Assembly (NCBI GenBank): GCA_017521125.1
Contig: JAFXDV010000009.1
Coordinates: 1 to 38,171, forward strand
From: Clostridia bacterium
Lineage (GTDB): Bacteria; Bacillota; Clostridia; Oscillospirales; Acutalibacteraceae
Length of the DNA: 38,171 nt
Direction of reading: 5' to 3'
This document shows positions 14,577 to 25,403 of this stretch, one piece after another; the first letter of the stretch is position 1; each line of letters opens with the position of its first letter. The translations under genes and the position numbers were made by a program. The notes beneath the pieces were generated by a model. The model had not been told where the DNA came from and made no database searches. It worked only from the letters and a program-made list of their open reading frames with translations.

Positions 14577-15949
14577 CTAAACACATCCTGAGAAGCAAAA
14601 CGAGTGAACTTACCATCCCAATAAAGCTCAACTGTATCGGTGCTGCCGTGACGGTTTTTAGCAACGATAATTTCTGCTTTATTAGGGTCAGTTACCTGAT
14701 CTTCTCCCGTTTTTTCTGCATCGTAATAATTCTCTCTGTAAATGAACAATACTAAGTCTGCATCCTGCTCGATAGAACCTGATTCTCTAAGGTCGGAAAG
14801 GGCCGGCTTGTGAGATTTGCCCTTGGCTTCGGTTCCACGAGAAAGCTGAGCACAGGCAATAACGGGGACATTAAGCTGCTTTGCCATCCCCTTAAGATTT
14901 CTTGTAATATCAGAAACCTCTTGCACTCTATTTTCTGTTTTTTTAGCAGAGCCCATAAGTCCTAAGTAGTCTATAATAACTAAATCTACCTTACGCATTC
15001 TTCTAAGCTTTGCTTTCATTTCGGGTACTGTAATACCGGGGGTTTCGTCGAAATAAAGTTCTACATCAGAGAGGTTCTTACCCGCTGCAGCAAGTCTTGT
15101 CCACTCATCAGCCGAAAGTTCACCTGTTCTGAGCTTTTCACTCTCTATAGATGCTTCATTTGATAGCATTCGCTGAGCCAACTGGTCACGTGACATTTCA
15201 AGAGAGAAGAAACAAACTGTCTTTTTGGAATTTACAGCTACATTTCTTGCAATATTAAGAGCAAGTGAGGTTTTACCCATACCGGGACGGGCACCTAAAA
15301 TTATAAGGTCAGACTTATTTAGTCCTGTGGTTACCTTATCAAGCGCAGATATACCTGTGGGAATTCCTATGTAATCTTCTCTTGTTTCCGGGTCGGTAAG
15401 CTTGGTCAGGCGGTCGTAGGTTTCTTCTTCTATGATTTCTTTGAGACGCTTTAATCCGCCAATCTCTCTGCCTTGCCTGATATCGTATATTGTCTGCTCG
15501 GCATTTTCAAGAAGACGGCTTGTATCAACAAGATTTTCATTAACATCCTTGATAATCTTTTCAGCCGCCAAAAGCAGAGACCTTGCATAAAATTTTTCTC
15601 TTATTATATCTACGTATGTAGTAACGTTAGCAGAGGTTGGCACGGTTTTAGCAAGTTGTGTTAAATATGCCTTTCCACCCGCTTCATCATAAACACCATT
15701 AGATTTCAGCTGTTCAAGGAGGGACACAAAGTCAATAGCCCTGTCTCCTAGTTCCAACATACTTGACAGAGTTTTATAGATCTCTCTATGCTGAGGCAGA
15801 TAAAAATATTCGATTTTCAGAAGTGGTGCGATCTCGTTTATACAGTTAGGGTCGATTAGCACAGCGCCTAACACCGACTGCTCCGCCTCTACAGAGTAGG
15901 GTAAATTAATATTTTCCGCATCTGGAATATAATTAATTTGATTTTCCAC
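14573..15949 (-). CDS. dnaB: Replicative DNA helicase DnaB
   Basis: A 458-residue hexameric helicase that unwinds DNA at the fork (called DnaC in Bacillus). The N-terminal primase-interacting domain (LPYSVEAEQSVLGAVL) is followed by a RecA-like domain with Walker A GARPGMGKTS (219-228), Walker B VDLVIIDYLGLM and the DnaB4 ACAQLSRGTE and DLRESGSIEQDADLV segments. No intein is present. The start is GTG at 15949 with AAGGAG 11 nt before it. It lies 16 bp after rplI, a common pairing in Firmicutes. Confidence 0.98.
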   Translation of the reverse strand: MENQINYIPDAENINLPYSVEAEQSVLGAVLIDPNCINEIAPLLKIEYFYLPQHREIYKTLSSMLELGDRAIDFVSLLEQLKSNGVYDEAGGKAYLTQLAKTVPTSANVTTYVDIIREKFYARSLLLAAEKIIKDVNENLVDTSRLLENAEQTIYDIRQGREIGGLKRLKEIIEEETYDRLTKLTDPETREDYIGIPTGISALDKVTTGLNKSDLIILGARPGMGKTSLALNIARNVAVNSKKTVCFFSLEMSRDQLAQRMLSNEASIESEKLRTGELSADEWTRLAAAGKNLSDVELYFDETPGITVPEMKAKLRRMRKVDLVIIDYLGLMGSAKKTENRVQEVSDITRNLKGMAKQLNVPVIACAQLSRGTEAKGKSHKPALSDLRESGSIEQDADLVLFIYRENYYDAEKTGEDQVTDPNKAEIIVAKNRHGSTDTVELYWDGKFTRFASQDVFR

Positions 15950-15965
15950 TTTAAAAGTCTCCTTT

Positions 15966-16415
15966 TTATTTATCTTCGGGAGAAACTACAACCGTAAAGG
16001 TTGCAGAAATATCTGTAAATAATTTAACTGTAGCGGTATATTCTCCAAAATTCTTGATGTCTGCAACAGTTAATTTCTTTTTGTCTACCGAAATATTAAG
16101 CTTTTTATTAAGCTCGGTAGCCACCTCTTTAGAGGTAACTGCGCCAAAGAGTTTACCTGAAGAACCTGCTTTGGCGGTAAGCTCTACCTTGGAACCTTCT
16201 ATGAGAGCAGCAGTCTTCTTTGCTGCTGCCTTTTCCTCCTCATAGTGATGCTCTGCGGCCGCCGCTTTGCTTTTGAACTCTGCCATTGCTGCTGCGTTAG
16301 CCTCTTTTGCTAAATTTCTTGGGAAAAGGAAATTTCTTGCATATCCGTCAGATATATTTATAAGTTCTCCTTTTTTTCCGTGTCCTTTTACGTCTGCGAG
16401 TAAAATAACCTTCAT
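15966..16415 (-). CDS. rplI: 50S ribosomal protein L9
   Basis: A 149-residue two-domain L9. The N-terminal rRNA-binding domain ([33 protein letters not shown]) is joined by a long Ala/Glu/Lys helix to the C-terminal domain ([15 protein letters not shown]). I chose the ATG at 16415, the family start, with AGGTG 6 nt before it, over an in-frame GTG at 16424. It follows rnj by 9 bp and precedes dnaB by 16 bp. Confidence 0.97.
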   Translation of the reverse strand: MKVILLADVKGHGKKGELINISDGYARNFLFPRNLAKEANAAAMAEFKSKAAAAEHHYEEEKAAAKKTAALIEGSKVELTAKAGSSGKLFGAVTSKEVATELNKKLNISVDKKKLTVADIKNFGEYTATVKLFTDISATFTVVVSPEDK

Positions 16416-16424
16416 TTTTATCAC

Positions 16425-18185
16425 CTAAATTTCCATAATTATTGGAAGCACCATTGGGCTTCTCCTTGTTTGTTCGTAGAGATATTTTGAAACGGCATCT
16501 CTAACCCTATTCTTTATAACATTCCAATCTCTAACGTTTTGCATATAAAGGCGCTCTAAGGTATCCTCTGCAACCGTGGTTACCTCACTCATAAGCTCCT
16601 CCGACTCTTTCACATAAACGAAGCCACGTGACACAACGTCAGGTCCTGAAACAATTTCTCCTGTTACAGAATCCATGGTAATAGCAACAATAATAATACC
16701 ATCTTCTGCCAAATGTTTACGGTCACGAAGAACTATGCTTCCTACATCGCCAACTCCAAGTCCGTCAACAAGGACTCTGCCTGCAGGTACAGTATCAACC
16801 GTTTTGATGCTATTTTTAGTAAGCTCTACAACATTACCTATACTGGTAATTAAAATGTTTTCCTTTTTTATACCCATTGTTGAAGCGAGCTGAGCGTGTT
16901 TATAAAGATGCTTTTGCTCACCGTGAACAGGAATGAAATATTTTGGTTTAACAAGAGACATTAAAAGCTTTAGTTCTTCCTGACAAGCGTGGCCGGAAAC
17001 GTGAACGTCATACATTTTCTCGTAAACTACGTTAGCCCCACGCTTCATTAGCTCGTTTATTACCTTGCCAACTAGTTTCTCGTTACCGGGAATTGGTGTT
17101 GCCGAAATGATTATCATATCATCAGGCATTATTTCCACATTTCTATGGTCACTGAATGCCATTCTGTGAAGGGCAGACAGAGGTTCTCCCTGACTTCCCG
17201 TTGTAATTATAACAAGCTGTTCAGGCCCGTATCTCTTTATAAGTTCAATATCAATAAGCACGTTCTCAGGCACGTTTAGATAGCCTAGCTCTGAAGCCAC
17301 GTTAACGACATTCAACATACTTCTGCCTGATACCGCAACCTTGCGTCCGCTGTTTACCGCCGCATCTATAATCTGCTGAATACGGTGTATATTAGATGAA
17401 AAGGTTGCAATAATTATGCGGTTTTTCCCTGCCTTTTTGAAAAGGTTAGAAAAAGACTCACCCACTATTCTCTCGGACATTGTGTATCCGGGACGCTCTG
17501 CGTTTGTTGAGTCGGAAAGAAGGGCAAGAACTCCCTTTCTGCCGATTTCCGCAAAGCGAGTAAGGTCTATTACCCTATCGTCTATTGGGGTAGTATCTAT
17601 TTTAAAGTCGCCTGTCTGAACTATGGTGCCTGCAGGGGTTTTAATCGCAAGTCCTACCGCATCAGGTATTGAGTGATTCACATGAATAAACTCTACCTTA
17701 AAATTGCCTAAGGTAATTTCATCGCCGGGTTTTACCACGTTGAGTTTTGCGCTATCAAGAAGCTTATGCTCTTTAAGTTTACCCTGTACCAGTCCTAAGG
17801 TTAACTGTGTACCATAAATATCTACATTGAAATTTTTAAGCAGATATGGTATAGCGCCGATATGGTCCTCGTGTCCGTGGGTTAAAACAAGGCCTTTTAT
17901 TTTATCTTTGTTTTTAATCAAATAAGTGAAATCAGGTATAACTATATCAATACCCGGAGTTTCTTCATCAGGGAATGCCATTCCACAATCTACAAGGAGC
18001 ATATCATCCTTATACTCGTAGAGGGTAATGTTCTTTCCAATTTCCCCAAGACCACCAAGAGGCACGATTCTTATTGGGGTTTTATTTTCTTTTTTTACTG
18101 TATTTTTTGCTTTTGTATTTTTACCTTGCTTTTTTGGCTGTGTATTGTATCTTTTTTGTGGTTTCTTAGTGCTTTCTTTTGCCAT
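16425..18185 (-). CDS. rnj: Ribonuclease J
   Basis: A 586-residue metallo-beta-lactamase/beta-CASP ribonuclease with 5'-3' exo- and endonuclease roles in mRNA decay and rRNA maturation. A Lys-rich N-terminal tail (1-35) precedes RIVPLGGLGEIGKN. The zinc motif HGHEDH is at 103-108, and the beta-CASP HVSGHACQEELK and FIPVHGEQKHL segments follow. I chose the ATG at 18185, with GGAGG 7 nt before it, over an upstream in-frame start at 18218. One copy is present in the window, so J1 versus J2 cannot be told. It is the first gene of a six-gene operon. Confidence 0.96.
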   Translation of the reverse strand: MAKESTKKPQKRYNTQPKKQGKNTKAKNTVKKENKTPIRIVPLGGLGEIGKNITLYEYKDDMLLVDCGMAFPDEETPGIDIVIPDFTYLIKNKDKIKGLVLTHGHEDHIGAIPYLLKNFNVDIYGTQLTLGLVQGKLKEHKLLDSAKLNVVKPGDEITLGNFKVEFIHVNHSIPDAVGLAIKTPAGTIVQTGDFKIDTTPIDDRVIDLTRFAEIGRKGVLALLSDSTNAERPGYTMSERIVGESFSNLFKKAGKNRIIIATFSSNIHRIQQIIDAAVNSGRKVAVSGRSMLNVVNVASELGYLNVPENVLIDIELIKRYGPEQLVIITTGSQGEPLSALHRMAFSDHRNVEIMPDDMIIISATPIPGNEKLVGKVINELMKRGANVVYEKMYDVHVSGHACQEELKLLMSLVKPKYFIPVHGEQKHLYKHAQLASTMGIKKENILITSIGNVVELTKNSIKTVDTVPAGRVLVDGLGVGDVGSIVLRDRKHLAEDGIIIVAITMDSVTGEIVSGPDVVSRGFVYVKESEELMSEVTTVAEDTLERLYMQNVRDWNVIKNRVRDAVSKYLYEQTRRSPMVLPIIMEI

Positions 18186-18253
18186 CAAAAATCCTCCGTA
18201 TTTAATATATATAAACAATATGTATAATAATTAATGTATAAGTACTCAATATA

Positions 18254-18282
18254 ATTTTACTGTCAAATAGTTATAATGTCAA
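18254..18282 (-). promoter_or_regulatory. Sigma-A promoter of the rnj-rplI-dnaB-tilS-hpt-ftsH operon
   Basis: On the minus strand a perfect TTGACA (18277-18282) and TAAAAT (18254-18259) are separated by 17 bp. A second TTGACA overlaps the spacer but has a worse -10. The leader to the rnj start is about 60 nt. Confidence 0.68.
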
Positions 18283-18293
18283 GATTAAATCTT

Positions 18294-18322
18294 TAAAAAA
18301 ATAGACCTTGAAAAAGGCCTAT
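18294..18322 (-). terminator. Intrinsic terminator of the BofC-C-like gene
   Basis: On the minus strand ATAGGCCTT and AAGGTCTAT form a 9-bp stem (one G-U pair) with a 4-nt loop, followed by T7. It overlaps the stop codon at 18319 and insulates the rnj promoter. Confidence 0.78.
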
Positions 18323-18609
18323 CCGTCAAAATCTTCCACGAGACTCAGTGCCTCTTCATAAGAAGATATTTTTATTCCGTCTTTAAGGCTCTGTCGGTCA
18401 ACATATGGCAGATCTTCAAAACTAATTCCCTCAAAGCTTTGGGATAACTCTCCGTTTTCAAAAAGAGACACCTGTCCGTTTTCATATCGCAAGATATATT
18501 CCTTTGTTGGAGGCGCTTGTTCTACCCTTGTTTTTCCGGGAATTAAGACTGCAGCAGTAAGAGTTGTACATAGCATTAAAACGCATAAAACTAATTTTAA
18601 AAAGGTCAT
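18319..18609 (-). CDS. Small membrane-anchored BofC C-terminal-domain-like protein
   Basis: A 96-residue protein with one N-terminal hydrophobic segment (~4-25, FLKLVLCVLMLCTTLTAAVL) and an extracytoplasmic part. The latter resembles the BofC C-terminal domain: YILRYENGQVSLFENGE, a GISFEDLPYVDRQSLKDGIKI-like stretch and an ELxxLxEDF-type end (EEALSLVEDFDG). In Bacillus BofC restrains SpoIVB activity in the intermembrane space; this protein lacks the BofC N-terminal domain, so that role is inference. I chose the ATG at 18609 with GGGAGAG before it. It is divergent from the class A PBP gene. Alternative: an unrelated small wall-associated protein. Confidence 0.6.
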   Translation of the reverse strand: MTFLKLVLCVLMLCTTLTAAVLIPGKTRVEQAPPTKEYILRYENGQVSLFENGELSQSFEGISFEDLPYVDRQSLKDGIKISSYEEALSLVEDFDG

Positions 18610-18703
18610 ATTTTCTCTCCCTTTCTTTTCCTTTATTTTTAACATTTTTTGGGAGTTTTATGCGATAAAGTTCAAAAATTATATATACTTTTTTTGTAAA
18701 ATG

Positions 18704-18712
18704 TGGTATAAT
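18704..18712 (+). promoter_or_regulatory. Extended -10 promoter of the class A PBP gene
   Basis: TGGTATAAT (18704-18712) is an extended -10 with a perfect TATAAT. No good -35 is found 17 bp upstream (TATACT), as is usual for extended -10 promoters. It lies 32 bp before the start codon. Confidence 0.55.
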
Positions 18713-18744
18713 ATGCATATATGACTATCTAGAGGTGAGCTTTG

Positions 18745-21165
18745 TTGGAAAATAAGGATTATAATAACTCTTTCCATTCCTTTGACGACAATAATGAAAC
18801 ACTTGAAATTTCAAGCAATAACGATGATGTTTTTGACCTTAACAGTTTTGCAACCGATGAGGATATAATAGAGATTTCTTCTTCCTCTAAGGCCAAACCT
18901 GCTCCTGAGCCAAAACAACCACTTTCTTTCAAAACTATTTTCAAAAGAGCAAAAAAAGCATTAAAGGAAACCTCAACACTTAAAATTGTTCTTTCCTTGT
19001 TCCTTGTTTTTGTTATTACAGGATGTCTTGTTGTAGGCACCTTTTTGGTTTATGTTTTTGCCTTTGTTGATGGCACGGTTGATAACAACTTAAATCAGTT
19101 AAAGCTTAATTATACGACCACCATTTATGCCCAAAACTCCAGTAGTGGAAAATGGGAAGAGTATCAGCGCCTACACGGTGAGGATAACCGAATTTGGGTT
19201 CACTATGACAAAACAAAGGCTGAAGAAAAGGCAGAGGGCTACAACGGAATTCCTCATAATTTGGCTATGGCCTTTGTTGCTATTGAGGATAAGCGTTTCT
19301 TCGAGCACGACGGAGTTGACTGGAGACGTACCTTTGGTGCCTTTGTTGGAATGATTACCAACAACTCTACCTTCGGTGGTTCTACCATTACCCAACAGCT
19401 TGTAAAGAACATTACTAAGGATGATGACCGAAAGGCAAGCCGTAAGGTTAGAGAAATTATGAGAGCTCGTTATCTCGAGGGTGAATATGCAAAAGAAGTT
19501 ATTTTAGAGTGTTATATGAACACCATCGCCATGGGCAATGGTATTTATGGTGTTGAGGTTGCCGCAGAGTTCTATTTTGGAAAAAACGTAACCGAGCTTA
19601 CCCTTGCAGAGTGCGCTTCCCTTGCAGGAATTACAAAATCTCCTGAATCATACAGACCTGACAAAAATTTAGAGAAAAACACCAAACGTCGCAACGATAT
19701 TCTTTACGAGATGTATGACCAGGGTTATATAACTAAAGAAGAATACGAAGCAGCTAAAGCTCAAGAGCTTACCGTTGTTGCAGACCGTGAAGTACTAAAA
19801 GAAACCAAAATCAATTCTTATTTTGTTGACGCCCTTATCGACGAGGTTATTCAGGCTTTAATGAAAACCTATAACTATGACGAATCAAAGGCCGCAGCAA
19901 ACTTTTATACAGGCGGATACCAGATTTATTCTACCATAGACCCCAACGTACAATCTGCATTAGAGTCTGTATTTACCGACCCTGCTTATGCGCTCTCGGG
20001 TAAAAAAGATGCTAAGCTGCAAGGCTCTATGACTGTTATGGACTATAAAGGACATATTAAGGGTATGGTTGGCGGCATCGGTGAAAAGACCGAAAACAGA
20101 GGTCTTAACCGTGCAACTTCTTCGCCCAGACAACCAGGCTCTACTATGAAGCCTATTGCCGCTTATGCCCCTGCAGTTGAAAAGGACATCATTACCTATT
20201 CAAGTATTATTGAAGACAAAAAGAGAACCTACACCAACAAGGACTGGGCTCCTAAAAACTGGTACAACCACTATAAAGGAAATATTACTGCAAAATATGC
20301 TTTGCAGATTTCTTCAAACGGAATTCCTGTTCATATAGTAGATATGCTTACTCCAAAATACTGCTTTGATTTTATTACTCAAAGTCTGGGCATCACCAAC
20401 CTTAATAGTGAGGATATGAATTATGCTCCTCTCGGAATGGGCGGTACCAATGGTGGTATAACTACAAAAGAATCAGCAGCGGCATTTGCAATTTTTGGTA
20501 ACGGTGGAAAATACTATAGACCTGTTACCTTCGTAGAGATTTACGACCAATTAGGAAATCTCATTGTATCTAATAAGCCCTCTCCTTCTGTTGCTATCAG
20601 TGAGGATACTGCAACTATTATGAATCATATGCTAAGAAACGTTGTATATGGTTCTGATGGTACCGGTAGAGCTGCGGCTGCTTATTTGCCTAAGCAGCCA
20701 ATTTATGCTAAAACCGGTACTTCTGATGCATCTAACGACCTTTGGTTTGTTGGTGGCACCCCCTACTACGTTGCATCCTGTTGGTGTGGCTTCGACACTC
20801 CACAAGGTATTAGTTCGTCATCAGTTGCTCTTAGAATGTGGGGCAATGTTATGGCTAAAATTCATAGCAAACTTGAATCTGCACAGTTTACCGACAGTGA
20901 GTATGTTCAGTGCAAATTATTCTGCTCCGAAACGGGCGAACTCGCAACCCCAGGTTGTCCTACCAGTGAATATGGTTGGTATAAACTAAGCGGACAAAAG
21001 GTTTGTAACCAACACGGCGGCAAGGTAGCCATTCCGGGAACTACCGAAGAGGAAGCGGTTAAATATCTAAAAGCAGACTCATCTGAAGAAGAGGATGCTT
21101 CAGACGAGACCGCATCTTCAGAAGAAACTACCTCTTCAGACGAGGGCACCTCATCAGCACAATAA
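18745..21165 (+). CDS. Class A penicillin-binding protein (PBP1A family)
   Basis: A bifunctional peptidoglycan glycosyltransferase/transpeptidase of about 806 residues. An acidic cytoplasmic tail (~1-80) precedes one membrane anchor (~82-108). The GT51 domain follows, with catalytic Glu in EDKRFFEHDGVD (~181) and GGSTITQQLVKN. The transpeptidase has nucleophile STMK (~466), an SNG motif and KTGTSD (~656). The C-terminus ends in a Ser/Glu-rich low-complexity tail. Two TTG codons start the frame at 18742 and 18745; AGGTGA at 18733-18738 favours the second. The gene stands alone, with its own promoter and terminator. Confidence 0.95.
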   Translation: MENKDYNNSFHSFDDNNETLEISSNNDDVFDLNSFATDEDIIEISSSSKAKPAPEPKQPLSFKTIFKRAKKALKETSTLKIVLSLFLVFVITGCLVVGTFLVYVFAFVDGTVDNNLNQLKLNYTTTIYAQNSSSGKWEEYQRLHGEDNRIWVHYDKTKAEEKAEGYNGIPHNLAMAFVAIEDKRFFEHDGVDWRRTFGAFVGMITNNSTFGGSTITQQLVKNITKDDDRKASRKVREIMRARYLEGEYAKEVILECYMNTIAMGNGIYGVEVAAEFYFGKNVTELTLAECASLAGITKSPESYRPDKNLEKNTKRRNDILYEMYDQGYITKEEYEAAKAQELTVVADREVLKETKINSYFVDALIDEVIQALMKTYNYDESKAAANFYTGGYQIYSTIDPNVQSALESVFTDPAYALSGKKDAKLQGSMTVMDYKGHIKGMVGGIGEKTENRGLNRATSSPRQPGSTMKPIAAYAPAVEKDIITYSSIIEDKKRTYTNKDWAPKNWYNHYKGNITAKYALQISSNGIPVHIVDMLTPKYCFDFITQSLGITNLNSEDMNYAPLGMGGTNGGITTKESAAAFAIFGNGGKYYRPVTFVEIYDQLGNLIVSNKPSPSVAISEDTATIMNHMLRNVVYGSDGTGRAAAAYLPKQPIYAKTGTSDASNDLWFVGGTPYYVASCWCGFDTPQGISSSSVALRMWGNVMAKIHSKLESAQFTDSEYVQCKLFCSETGELATPGCPTSEYGWYKLSGQKVCNQHGGKVAIPGTTEEEAVKYLKADSSEEEDASDETASSEETTSSDEGTSSAQ

Positions 21166-21177
21166 ATTTACACAATA

Positions 21178-21217
21178 AAAAAACACTGCATAGGCGTTTG
21201 CCTATGCAGTGTTTAAT
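21178..21217. terminator. Bidirectional intrinsic terminator
   Basis: CACTGCATAGGC and GCCTATGCAGTG form a perfect 12-bp stem around 21184-21211 with loop GTTT, flanked by A-rich sequence on the left and TTT on the right. It lies between the convergent PBP gene (stop 21165) and groEL (stop 21224). Confidence 0.92.
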
Positions 21218-21223
21218 TTTGTT

Positions 21224-22870
<1,647 letters not shown>

Positions 22871-22903
22871 TTACCTCCAAATAAATACCATTAAATTAAT
22901 CAA

Positions 22904-23218
<315 letters not shown>

Positions 23219-23222
23219 TTAA

Positions 23223-23249
23223 TTAGCACTCTTATCTTTAGAGTGCTAA
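23223..23249. promoter_or_regulatory. CIRCE element (HrcA operator)
   Basis: TTAGCACTC (23223-23231), a 9-bp spacer and GAGTGCTAA (23241-23249) match the CIRCE consensus exactly. It lies just downstream of the groES promoter, where HrcA blocks transcription in the absence of heat stress. hrcA itself is not in the window. Confidence 0.97.
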
Positions 23250-23254
23250 TTTAT

Positions 23255-23282
23255 ATTTTAACCATTTTTTTCTAAAAATCAA
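23255..23282 (-). promoter_or_regulatory. Sigma-A promoter of groES-groEL
   Basis: On the minus strand TTGATT (23277-23282) and TAAAAT (23255-23260) are separated by 16 bp. Transcription would begin within the adjacent CIRCE element, as expected for HrcA control. Confidence 0.6.
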
Positions 23283-23300
23283 GTCTTTTTGTTAAAATTA

Positions 23301-24203
23301 TTAATTTGTTAATATATTTTCAGGAACAACAAATTTTATCGCCTTTTTAACAATCTCACACTTGATATTTTTTGTATGTAATATTTCACCGTCAAGACTT
23401 ACAGGAATAGGCTTTTCGGTTATAATTTCAAAGGTCTGACATTCTCCAACCGAACATATATCCAAATTCTCGTGTTTGCCTGCTTTATAAAGGGGAAGGA
23501 ACTTTAAGATTCTAAGTCTTGAAATAACATCAACCGAAAGCCAATTGAGAACTCCGTCAAAAGGGTTACTGTTTGGTGCGCTCATATATCCTCCGCCGTA
23601 TGCAGGTGCATTGGCGCAAACGGCAAATAAAAATCTGCCTTCTTTTTCTTTATCATTATCAATGATAAGTTTTGCTTTTATACCAAGCTTTCTAAGGAGC
23701 GTTTTTACAATGGCAAGGTTATATGCGGTAGGCCCGTTAACAAGGGGCAGTCTTTTAAATATTTTCATATCATCAGCAACCATTGCATCCATTCCTGCGC
23801 AGCACTGATTAAGACAGTAATATTCCCCTGCCTTAATGAGATCGACAGGCACTAATTTTCCGTATTTTTGTTTTTCTATGTCTAAGAAGTCTTTTTTGCT
23901 ATTCTTACCGAAAAATTTCAGAAAATCGTTGGCAGAGCCGATAGGTATTACACCCAAAGAAGCATTTTCATAGCCTACGATACCGTTTAATACTTCAAAG
24001 CAGGTGCCGTCTCCTCCACAAGCGAAAATTCTGACCTCGTCTCCTGTCTTAGCCTCTTTCTCCGCCTTTATTTTAGCATCGCCGACGCCCTCGGTAATAA
24101 TGATTTTCGCATCATTACCATAATATAGTTTAATCTGCTCAATAAGATTTGCGGAACTATCCTGCTTTCCTGCAGTTGGGTTAATAATATAAACGTCCCT
24201 CAT
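23301..24203 (-). CDS. Diacylglycerol kinase-family lipid kinase (YegS/DagK type)
   Basis: A 300-residue lipid kinase. The catalytic domain has IINPTAGK at 7-13 and the nucleotide motif ACGGDGTCFEVLNG (GGDGT at 63-67). IGSANDFLKFF follows, with FAVCANAPAYGGGYMSAPN and an EKPIPVSLDGE end. Family members phosphorylate diacylglycerol or related lipids for phospholipid recycling; the substrate is not resolved here. I chose the ATG at 24203 because GGGGG stands 7 nt before it and almost touches the upstream ATG at 24209. It follows the THUMP methyltransferase by 12 bp. Confidence 0.9.
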   Translation of the reverse strand: MRDVYIINPTAGKQDSSANLIEQIKLYYGNDAKIIITEGVGDAKIKAEKEAKTGDEVRIFACGGDGTCFEVLNGIVGYENASLGVIPIGSANDFLKFFGKNSKKDFLDIEKQKYGKLVPVDLIKAGEYYCLNQCCAGMDAMVADDMKIFKRLPLVNGPTAYNLAIVKTLLRKLGIKAKLIIDNDKEKEGRFLFAVCANAPAYGGGYMSAPNSNPFDGVLNWLSVDVISRLRILKFLPLYKAGKHENLDICSVGECQTFEIITEKPIPVSLDGEILHTKNIKCEIVKKAIKFVVPENILTN

Positions 24204-24215
24204 TTTCATCCCCCA

Positions 24216-25334
24216 CTATTTAAAGTACATATAAAGCTGACACTTAATCATTCCATTATAAAGCTTACGTCTTTTGTCAGCCGATCTCCCAAAAATTTTT
24301 TCAAAATCATCATCAGGGCTTATTACAAAATATTTTTTGCCCTGCTGCCTTACAAAAACCTCGCCCATCGTTTTGTAAAGGGCTTCTGCCTGTTTTATAT
24401 CAAGAAGTCTTTCTCCATAAGGAGGATTGGTAACAACCAGGCTTCTACCCTCAGGGAGCTTAAAGTCCTTAATATCGCCAAGCTCGGCTCTTACATATTT
24501 AGCAACTCCTGCCTTTTCGGCATTCTCGTTGGTAAGTCGTACAGCTTCAGGGTCTATATCGTATCCTACAGCTCTGAAATCAATGTTATGAAGAATTAAA
24601 TCTTGAGCTCTTGTACGCTCATTTCTCCAGACTTTTTCATCAATAAAGGAAAACCTTTCAGAAGCAAAAAATCTTCTGAGTCCCGGCGCCTGTTTTTGCG
24701 CCATAAGTGCAGCTTCAATAAGTATTGTTCCTGAGCCACAAAACGGATCGAAAAGTTTTGTATCAGGAAAAATTCTCGCAGTATCGCACATGGCGGCGGC
24801 AAGGGTTTCCTTTAAAGGCGCATCGTTTGAATTCTTTCTGTACCCTCTTTTATGAAGGCCGTTGCCGCTTGTATCAATCATAACGGTAACCATATTTTTA
24901 AGAATTGAAAATCTGATTTTGTACTCTGCGCCCGTTTCCTCAAACCAACTGATATTGTATTTTGTTTTCAGTCTCTCAACTATCGCCTTTTTAATTATAG
25001 ATTGACAGTCAGGTATACTGAACAGGTCTGAATTAAGGCTATATCCGTTAACGGGGAAGGCATCCCTTTCACCAATAAAATCTTCCCAGGGCAGTTTCTT
25101 GACATTTTCAAAAAGTTCTTCAAAAGAGTGCGCCTCAAACTCGCCCACGTTTATACAAATTCTCTCCGAAAAACGGGAACATATATTAGCACGGGCGAGA
25201 ATACTCGTGTCTCCTTCAAAGCAAACTCTTCCGTTTTCTGCCCTTACATTTAAGGCACCCATTCTTTCCAGTTCGCCTGCAGCTATTCCCTCTACTCCAA
25301 AAAGGCAGGGCGCCACGTATTTTAAATTCTGCAT
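24216..25334 (-). CDS. THUMP-domain rRNA guanine-N2 methyltransferase (YpsC/RlmL N-domain type)
   Basis: A 372-residue methyltransferase. A THUMP RNA-binding domain (~45-155, with SISRFS-like helices and FSILKNMVTVMIDTSG) follows an N-terminal ferredoxin-like part (YVAPCLFGVEGIAAGEL). The SAM-binding motif FDPFCGSGT is at 195-203 and the catalytic NPPYGE at 303-308. This layout matches YpsC and the N-terminal half of RlmL, which make m2G in 23S rRNA. The ribosome site CGGAG precedes the ATG. It lies after the yabR terminator, so it should have its own promoter, which I could not place. Confidence 0.92.
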   Translation of the reverse strand: MQNLKYVAPCLFGVEGIAAGELERMGALNVRAENGRVCFEGDTSILARANICSRFSERICINVGEFEAHSFEELFENVKKLPWEDFIGERDAFPVNGYSLNSDLFSIPDCQSIIKKAIVERLKTKYNISWFEETGAEYKIRFSILKNMVTVMIDTSGNGLHKRGYRKNSNDAPLKETLAAAMCDTARIFPDTKLFDPFCGSGTILIEAALMAQKQAPGLRRFFASERFSFIDEKVWRNERTRAQDLILHNIDFRAVGYDIDPEAVRLTNENAEKAGVAKYVRAELGDIKDFKLPEGRSLVVTNPPYGERLLDIKQAEALYKTMGEVFVRQQGKKYFVISPDDDFEKIFGRSADKRRKLYNGMIKCQLYMYFK

Positions 25335-25367
25335 TTAGTTTCTCCGATTGTAATTATCACAAATATT

Positions 25368-25395
25368 TAAAAAAGGCGGACTTTAAAAGCCGCCA
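25368..25395 (-). terminator. Intrinsic terminator after the yabR-like gene
   Basis: On the minus strand GGCGG and CCGCC pair around CTTTTAAAGT, which can extend the stem, and T6 follows. It lies between the S1-domain gene (stop 25404) and the methyltransferase gene. Confidence 0.75.
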
Positions 25396-25403
25396 TTTGT
25401 TTT

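Noticed and set aside
14573..15949. Intein in DnaB
   Set aside because: The gene has normal length and uninterrupted Walker and DnaB motifs.
23223..23249. CIRCE repeat as part of a mobile element
   Set aside because: It matches the HrcA operator exactly and sits at the groES promoter.
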